Positions 59,894 through 64,000 of a DNA stretch of 64,000 nucleotides are shown piece by piece. The notes beneath the pieces are model-generated. The model worked only from the letters and a program-made list of their open reading frames with translations, did not search any database and was not told the DNA's origin. Source of the stretch: Gordonia amicalis NBRC 100051 = JCM 11271 (GTDB lineage Bacteria > Actinomycetota > Actinomycetes > Mycobacteriales > Mycobacteriaceae); assembly GCF_000332995.1 (NCBI RefSeq), contig NZ_BANS01000031.1, positions 16,023 through 80,022 on the forward strand, read 5' to 3'. Numbering within the stretch: the stretch's first letter is position 1; the number at the start of each line of letters is the position of its first letter. A program made the position numbers and the translations under genes.

Positions 59894-60469
59894 TCACGCG
59901 TCATCGGCAGTCCGAAGATGGCCGAGGACCTGGGCGAGTTTGAGGCGCCCTCGCGCGCACCGGCTCTTGATCGTCCCCTCGGCGACACCGAGCAGTGATG
60001 CGGCTTCGGCGATCGAATAACCCTCGAGGTCGACGGCGACGATGGCCTGTCGTTGGCCTTCGGGCAGGGTGTGCAGCGCCCGGCCGATGGAAACCGACAG
60101 GTCCACCGCGGAGATGTCGTCACTCGTGTCCGCGATCGACATCACGTCCCATTCGGGCAACGGGACGGTCTTGCGGGAGTTGTTGCGACGAATCCGATCC
60201 AGACACGCGTTGACGACGATCCGGTGCAGCCAACTGGTCACCTTCGCGTCGGAGCGGAAATCCGCCGCGGTCCGATGAGCGGCCAGCAGCGCATCCTGCA
60301 ACCCGTCGGCGGCGTCCTCGGGGCTCTGGCTGGTTCGGAGGGCGACCGACCACAGATAGTCGAGGTGGCGGTTGACGAGATCGGAGAACGCACCCGGGTC
60401 GCCGGCGACGTGAGCCCGCAACAACTGCTCATCGGTACGCAGGTCAACTGCGTCTTTCCCCCCGGCCAT
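59894..60469 (-). CDS. sigM: ECF sigma factor SigM
   Basis: A 191-residue ECF sigma: region 2 (AFSDLVNRHLDYLWSVALRTSQSPEDAADGLQDALLAAHR) and region 4 (LPEGQRQAIVAVDLEGYSIAEAASLLGVAEGTIKSRCARGRLKL). In M. tuberculosis SigM drives lipid and ESX-linked genes and is inhibited by the downstream rsmA product. 155 bp separate it from rsmA. Upstream, the SCNase-like cluster replaces the usual mviN. Confidence 0.93.
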   Translation of the reverse strand: MAGGKDAVDLRTDEQLLRAHVAGDPGAFSDLVNRHLDYLWSVALRTSQSPEDAADGLQDALLAAHRTAADFRSDAKVTSWLHRIVVNACLDRIRRNNSRKTVPLPEWDVMSIADTSDDISAVDLSVSIGRALHTLPEGQRQAIVAVDLEGYSIAEAASLLGVAEGTIKSRCARGRLKLAQVLGHLRTADDA

Positions 60470-60565
60470 GCGCTGAGAGTAATGGAGAAGTCAACACACG
60501 ACGCAGTGGTGAGGCGGTTGTCTACAGGGATGATCCCATTGTGGACACCCGGTTTGTCCGCGTCC

Positions 60566-60928
60566 TCACGCCTCCAGTCGCGCCCGGACCGCGGCCATCC
60601 GTTCGGCGAGTTCGCGTTCGTCGATCACCCCGCGGTCGAGCAGTGTGTGGGCGAGGGCGACGAGTTGATTCTCCGGATAGGGAAGGTCGGCATAGGTGGT
60701 GGCCGCCAACCGGTCCTCCTCGTCCCGGCGCTCCACGACCCCGGGTGCCGCGCAGCCGTTGTCGGCGGCGCGGTCGAGCGCATCGCAGAGACCGTCGAGG
60801 CTGGTCTTCCACGGTGGAACGAGATTGGCGACCCCGTACCTGGCGGCCATTCGGGGCCACACCTGGTCGCGTTCGACGACCTCGGCGAGGGACGGGTGGA
60901 CATCTCCGGCTTCGGTCCGCGTCGACAT
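60566..60928 (-). CDS. Thiocyanate hydrolase/nitrile hydratase activator (P15K-like)
   Basis: A 120-residue protein whose C-terminal part (about 75-118, TYADLPYPENQLVALAHTLLDRGVIDERELAERM) resembles the N-terminal arm of nitrile-hydratase beta subunits. Its N-terminal half carries RYGVANLVPPWKTSLDGLCDAL. Small beta-like proteins of this kind (P15K for SCNase, P14K/NhlE for NHase) insert cobalt into the alpha/gamma subunit. It begins two bases after the gamma stop, so it belongs to the same operon. The alternative is a structural small subunit. Confidence 0.7.
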   Translation of the reverse strand: MSTRTEAGDVHPSLAEVVERDQVWPRMAARYGVANLVPPWKTSLDGLCDALDRAADNGCAAPGVVERRDEEDRLAATTYADLPYPENQLVALAHTLLDRGVIDERELAERMAAVRARLEA

Positions 60929-60930
60929 CG

Positions 60931-61665
60931 TCACTCTCCTGCCGGGTGAACGGCGGGCCGCACCGTGGTGACCGCGTTGGTGGTGACTCCCGGCTTCGGC
61001 AGCGCGACCCCTATCAGACAGTCCCGCGTGATGATCTCGGCCAGCTGCTCTCGGGTCCAGTCCTCGGTTCCGGCCGGACGTTGCGGCATCACCATGAACC
61101 GGTGCTTCTGGTTGGAATCCTGGACCCGCACCGACACGTCGTCCGGCAGTTGGAGACCGAACTCCGACAACACCTGTCGCGGCCACCGAACCATCCGACG
61201 CCGGTAGTTCGGTGTGCGATACCACTCGGGTGAATTGCCGAGAATCGGTCGCGGATAACACGAACACAACGCACACACGATCACGTGATGAAGCGTCGGG
61301 GTGTCGGCGAGAATCGAGAACGCGGTGAAATCACTGGGCGTTCCGAAACCGGTGGGTTCCAGCCAGTCGACGCCGACCTCCTTGCTCGCGGTCATGGGTT
61401 CGGCGAGGGCCAACTCTCGGAAATCCGGTTCCACCCACGCCCGGGCGACCAGGGTCGCCGCCGGCGTCGGGCCTATCTGCTCGGCGAACTCGGTGAACCT
61501 TCGGTGTTCCTCCGCGGTGAAAAGTCCCTTCTCGATGCACAATTCGCGCAGAGCGATCTCGAGGACCTCGAAATCGGTGACCTCCTCGACCATCGGCGCG
61601 ACCGTGCGCGCGTGGTCGTGGTCGTGATCGTGATCGTGGCCGTGCGCACCGGGGGCGTCGCTCAT
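60931..61665 (-). CDS. Thiocyanate hydrolase-like gamma subunit (cobalt centre)
   Basis: A 244-residue NHase-alpha-type protein. The N-terminus is His/Asp-rich (GHDHDHDHDH, residues 9-18). VEEVTDFEVLEIALRELCIEKGLF leads into the metal claw VCALCSCYPRP with Cys131, Cys134, Ser135 and Cys136, then SPEWYRTPNYRRRMVRWPRQVL and SNQKHRFMVMP. These flanks resemble the SCNase gamma subunit more than ordinary NHase alpha. The third claw position is Ala, where SCNase and Co-NHase have Thr and Fe-NHase Ser. ATG overlaps the fusion-gene stop by four bases (ATGA). Confidence 0.88.
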   Translation of the reverse strand: MSDAPGAHGHDHDHDHDHARTVAPMVEEVTDFEVLEIALRELCIEKGLFTAEEHRRFTEFAEQIGPTPAATLVARAWVEPDFRELALAEPMTASKEVGVDWLEPTGFGTPSDFTAFSILADTPTLHHVIVCALCSCYPRPILGNSPEWYRTPNYRRRMVRWPRQVLSEFGLQLPDDVSVRVQDSNQKHRFMVMPQRPAGTEDWTREQLAEIITRDCLIGVALPKPGVTTNAVTTVRPAVHPAGE

Positions 61666-62522
61666 GGTTCCTGACTCTCCTCTCGACCGGCCGGCGCCAG
61701 CCACCTCTCCGGGATCTCGGTTCGCAGAGTGTCGTCGTCGGGGCCGGTGTATCCGTGCCAGAGTTCGCTCATCCGGAACTCCACGACGTAGAACCACTCG
61801 GGTTGCGCGTCGGACAGACCCCACGTCTCGTCCTCGGGTGCGGGGCTCTCGTAGGCGACGGCAGCGATCTCGCCGGTGGCACCCCGAACGTATTCCGGTG
61901 TGCGCGTGTAGAAGACGACCGGTAGTTCACGCACGAGGACACGACTCCCGAGGGTGAACCGTGCCTCGCCGGCCTTTCCGGCGTAGATCTGCGGATCGCC
62001 GACGCCGACCGCGTGGCGGTGGTGGGTGTTGCGGGGGACGTCGGATCCGTCGCCGGCACCACGGGGTTGCGCCTCGAGGGTCTTGCCGGCCAGTCCTCCG
62101 GCATATCGTTCCTGCACCTCGAGCATGCGTTCGGAGAGCTCACCCAGCGCGATGTGATGTTTCTCGACCAGGACCCTCGCCACCGCCAGGAGCCAGCGGC
62201 CGTAGTACGGGAGTCCGAGGTATTCCGCACGACCGACGTCGACGTTGCCGATGCGCCGACGCTCCTCCGACAGCCAGATCCCGCGCCACGCCAGCACTTC
62301 ACACATGACATAGGTCATGTGCTCCCACAGCTCATATGCCTTTCCCTCGTAGAAGATCGGCGCATCGGGCTCTCCGCCGACATCGTGAACCGGCTTCAGG
62401 TAGGCGGTGATGCGCGCGTGATCGAGGAGATCGGGAGTCGGTGCGTCCGGGAGTTCCGGATAGGAATATTTAAGGCGCGCAACAAGATCCAGCTGTCTTG
62501 CGCGCTCCTCTGCTGTACTCAT
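61662..62522 (-). CDS. Thiocyanate hydrolase-like beta-alpha fusion subunit
   Basis: A 286-residue protein joining two parts. Residues about 30-145 are beta-like (KPVHDVGGEPDAPIFYEGKAYELWE, CEVLAWRGIWLSEERRR, DVGRAEYLGLPYYGRWL). Residues about 175-275 are alpha-like with the SH3 barrel (ARFTLGSRVLVRELP, EYVRGATGEI, WFYVVEFRMSELWHGYTG, TEIPERWL). A Gly/Asp/Pro-rich linker (about 143-172) connects them. SCNase has these as separate subunits; NHase beta (about 220 residues) has a similar order but different sequence. GGAGG precedes the ATG; overlaps gamma by ATGA. Confidence 0.85.
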   Translation of the reverse strand: MSTAEERARQLDLVARLKYSYPELPDAPTPDLLDHARITAYLKPVHDVGGEPDAPIFYEGKAYELWEHMTYVMCEVLAWRGIWLSEERRRIGNVDVGRAEYLGLPYYGRWLLAVARVLVEKHHIALGELSERMLEVQERYAGGLAGKTLEAQPRGAGDGSDVPRNTHHRHAVGVGDPQIYAGKAGEARFTLGSRVLVRELPVVFYTRTPEYVRGATGEIAAVAYESPAPEDETWGLSDAQPEWFYVVEFRMSELWHGYTGPDDDTLRTEIPERWLAPAGREESQEP

Positions 62523-62632
62523 CCGTCGCCTCCCGGGAGTAGCGGACCCGCGGCTTGAAGCAGAATGGTCCGAAATCTACTCCCCGAGCACGTCTTATGG
62601 AGGCGTTTTGGCAGAGTACGAGAATCGTGACG
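62523..62632. other. Spacer between TetR and SCNase-like genes
   Basis: A 110-bp stretch on the upstream side of the fusion gene. No operator-like palindrome matching the TetR sites was seen; a promoter could be here, or transcription could enter from the TetR gene. Confidence 0.4.
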
Positions 62633-63385
62633 TCAGTTCAGCAGACGATCGTGCGCGGCGACGAAGAGTTCGACGCACACGTCGAGGACGTCTTCGAGGG
62701 GTTCGCGGGGAATGTCGGAATCCGACTGTCCCGCAACGTACCAATCGACCATCAACTGGGTGACCGCGCCGACGAGTCCGACCGAGGCCAGCCGCTGGCG
62801 GGCGGTGGGCGGACGACTCCCCCTCGCCAGCATCAGGATCAGCTCTGCCCAGCCGTGGATCGCACTCATCCGCACGCGCTCGATCTCCGGCGAGACGCCG
62901 ACGACCTCGACCAGCATGACGCGGGCCCGCCGCTCGTCGTCGGTCAGTGCCGACATGAAGGCCCGGAGTGTGGCACGCGCGGCGTCGGAGATGAGTTCAC
63001 CGGCAATCCCTGCTCCGGAAATTCTCTCCGGGGCAACCTCTTTCGGGTCTCCCCGGTCCTCGGTGTCGTCGGTTTCGGTCTCCAGGAACGGGCTCGCGGC
63101 GGCGAGAGTCGCGGTACGCGCGAAGTCGACACAGTCGTCGTAGACGGCGACGAGCAGATCGGCACGGTCGCTGAACGACTCGTAGAAGTAGCGCTGGGTC
63201 AGGCCGGCCTGGTCGCAGACACTCTTGACCGAGGCCTTGGCGTAGCCCTCGCTGCCGAAGACGTCGAGTCCGGCGCTGATCAACGCGTGGCGGCGGCGCG
63301 ACTGACGTTCGGTCGGATCCGCTCCCCCATAGCGTCGGCCCCCGACGGGTGCGGCGGAGGGCCCCGCGGTGGCGGACGTGGACAC
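62633..63385 (-). CDS. TetR-family regulator with two upstream operators
   Basis: A 250-residue TetR: HTH (RRRHALISAGLDVFGSEGYAKASVKSVCDQAGLTQRYFYESFSDRADLL) and a ligand domain with a Glu/Asp-rich insertion near 105-125. GTG at 63385 with GAGGAACGAC upstream. Divergent from the hydroxylase gene, with two identical-architecture palindromes between. It may also control the SCNase-like operon, 110 bp downstream in the same direction. Confidence 0.88.
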   Translation of the reverse strand: MSTSATAGPSAAPVGGRRYGGADPTERQSRRRHALISAGLDVFGSEGYAKASVKSVCDQAGLTQRYFYESFSDRADLLVAVYDDCVDFARTATLAAASPFLETETDDTEDRGDPKEVAPERISGAGIAGELISDAARATLRAFMSALTDDERRARVMLVEVVGVSPEIERVRMSAIHGWAELILMLARGSRPPTARQRLASVGLVGAVTQLMVDWYVAGQSDSDIPREPLEDVLDVCVELFVAAHDRLLN

Positions 63386-63446
63386 GATCCGTCGTTCCTC
63401 TCGTCGTGACCCGCGAATGGCGGATCGGCTCTTTACAGCGCAGCTT

Positions 63447-63466
63447 CTGACACGATACCTTGTCAG
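63447..63466. promoter_or_regulatory. TetR operator A
   Basis: CTGACACGATACCTTGTCAG: perfect 6-bp arms CTGACA/TGTCAG with an 8-bp spacer; two more flanking pairs are symmetric. Confidence 0.75.
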
Positions 63467-63473
63467 AATCAAA

Positions 63474-63493
63474 CTGACATGCTGACGTGTCAG
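63474..63493. promoter_or_regulatory. TetR operator B
   Basis: CTGACATGCTGACGTGTCAG: the same arms and 8-bp spacer as operator A, repeated 27 bp on. It ends 22 bases before the hydroxylase start codon. Confidence 0.75.
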
Positions 63494-63515
63494 ATGGTGT
63501 TCTAGGGAGTACACG

Positions 63516-64000
63516 GTGTTGGAGTTCTTGCCGGAACCGATGCGCGAGCCGACCGTCCTCGCGATCCCGTTCTTCGTGACGATGCTCGCGATCGAGTGGT
63601 TCGCCGCGGCCAAGCTCGAGCACGATGCAGGCCACGACGACGGGGGCGGTCCTCGGCCGGGCGCATACGAGACACGCGATGCGCGCGCGAGCGTCCTCAT
63701 GGGCCTCGTCTCCATCGGGACCAGCGCCTTCTGGAAACTCCTCGGGCTGATCGCCTACACCGCCCTGTTCACCTATGTCGCACCCTGGCATCTACCGATG
63801 AACCAGTGGTACTCGTGGGTCATCGCCTTCGTGGGTGTGGACTTCATCTACTACTGGGTGCATCGCGTGTCGCACCGTGTGCGCATCGTCTGGGCCACCC
63901 ATCAGGCCCATCACTCCAGCGAGTACTTCAACTTCGCGACGGCGCTTCGTCAGAAGTGGAACATCAGCGCGGCGATCGTGATGTGGCTGCCGCTCCCACT
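63516..64000 (+). CDS. Membrane fatty-acid hydroxylase / sterol desaturase (N-terminal part)
   Basis: Open from GTG at 63516 (AGGGAG upstream) to the window edge, 161 codons. Several membrane helices and the first histidine clusters of the family (HRVSH in YYWVHRVSHRVRIVW, and HQAHH in ATHQAHHSSEYFNF). Family members use a di-iron centre to hydroxylate or desaturate lipids, including sterols and fatty acids. It is divergent from the TetR gene, whose operators overlap its promoter. The C-terminal histidines lie outside the window. Confidence 0.85.
   Translation, partial: MLEFLPEPMREPTVLAIPFFVTMLAIEWFAAAKLEHDAGHDDGGGPRPGAYETRDARASVLMGLVSIGTSAFWKLLGLIAYTALFTYVAPWHLPMNQWYSWVIAFVGVDFIYYWVHRVSHRVRIVWATHQAHHSSEYFNFATALRQKWNISAAIVMWLPLP

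Noticed and set aside
60566..61665. Ordinary nitrile hydratase annotation for the cobalt cluster
   Set aside because: Flanking motifs (SPEWYRTPNYRRR, LAWRGIWLSEERRR, His-rich start) look SCNase-like; kept as an alternative until a search is run.

Overview
The window is high-GC actinobacterial DNA. Its gene order matches the replication-origin region of Mycobacteriales (Mycobacterium, Rhodococcus, Gordonia), and a Gordonia-like organism fits best. That genus is an inference from gene content and synteny, not a database result. The origin lies in the dnaA-dnaN spacer (about 44.9-45.5 kb). Genes run outward from it as rpmH-rnpA-yidD-yidC-jag-rsmG-parA-parB on one side and dnaN-recF-DUF721-gyrB-gyrA-DUF3566-tRNA-Ile-tRNA-Ala on the other.

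Region by region. 0.0-9.1 kb is accessory: a partial Rv1733c-like membrane protein, an FAD/NAD(P)-binding protein, a nitric-oxide defence operon (NsrR-type regulator, flavohaemoglobin, membrane protein), a DUF72 protein, an FBP-type zinc protein, a LIP-type lipase and RecQ. 9.2-19.5 kb holds tRNA-Leu and the cell-division signalling operon fhaA, fhaB-pstP-rodA-pbpA-pknA-pknB, with several ATGA or GTGA overlaps. 19.5-24.2 kb holds pabA/trpG, crgA, a PH-domain protein, a rhomboid protease, a cyclophilin, a very short CwsA-like protein and a Pro-rich DUF4190-like protein. 24.4-29.9 kb is one 1832-codon eukaryote-type acetyl-CoA carboxylase. 29.9-32.7 kb is a zinc-starvation locus: zinc-free paralogues of S18, S14, L33, L28 and L31 plus a degenerate CobW/Mrf-like protein, with two Zur-like boxes in the divergent promoter. 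32.7-35.5 kb is a small redox/regulator cluster. 35.6-50.6 kb is the conserved origin core. 50.7-55.0 kb is the centromere: five parS sites around rsmG-parA-parB. 55.1-60.5 kb is the conserved acetyltransferase, cwlM, trxA, trxB, rsmA, sigM block.

The most unusual part is 60.5-62.5 kb. Where M. tuberculosis has mviN next to sigM, this genome has a three-gene thiocyanate-hydrolase-like cobalt enzyme cluster. It comprises a beta-alpha fusion, a gamma subunit with a His-rich N-terminus and an Ala variant of the metal claw, and a P15K-like activator. A TetR regulator and a divergent membrane hydroxylase follow, separated by two copies of a 20-bp palindrome.

No insertion sequence, prophage or CRISPR array was seen. 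Family assignments rest on motifs and remembered family features; no search was run.
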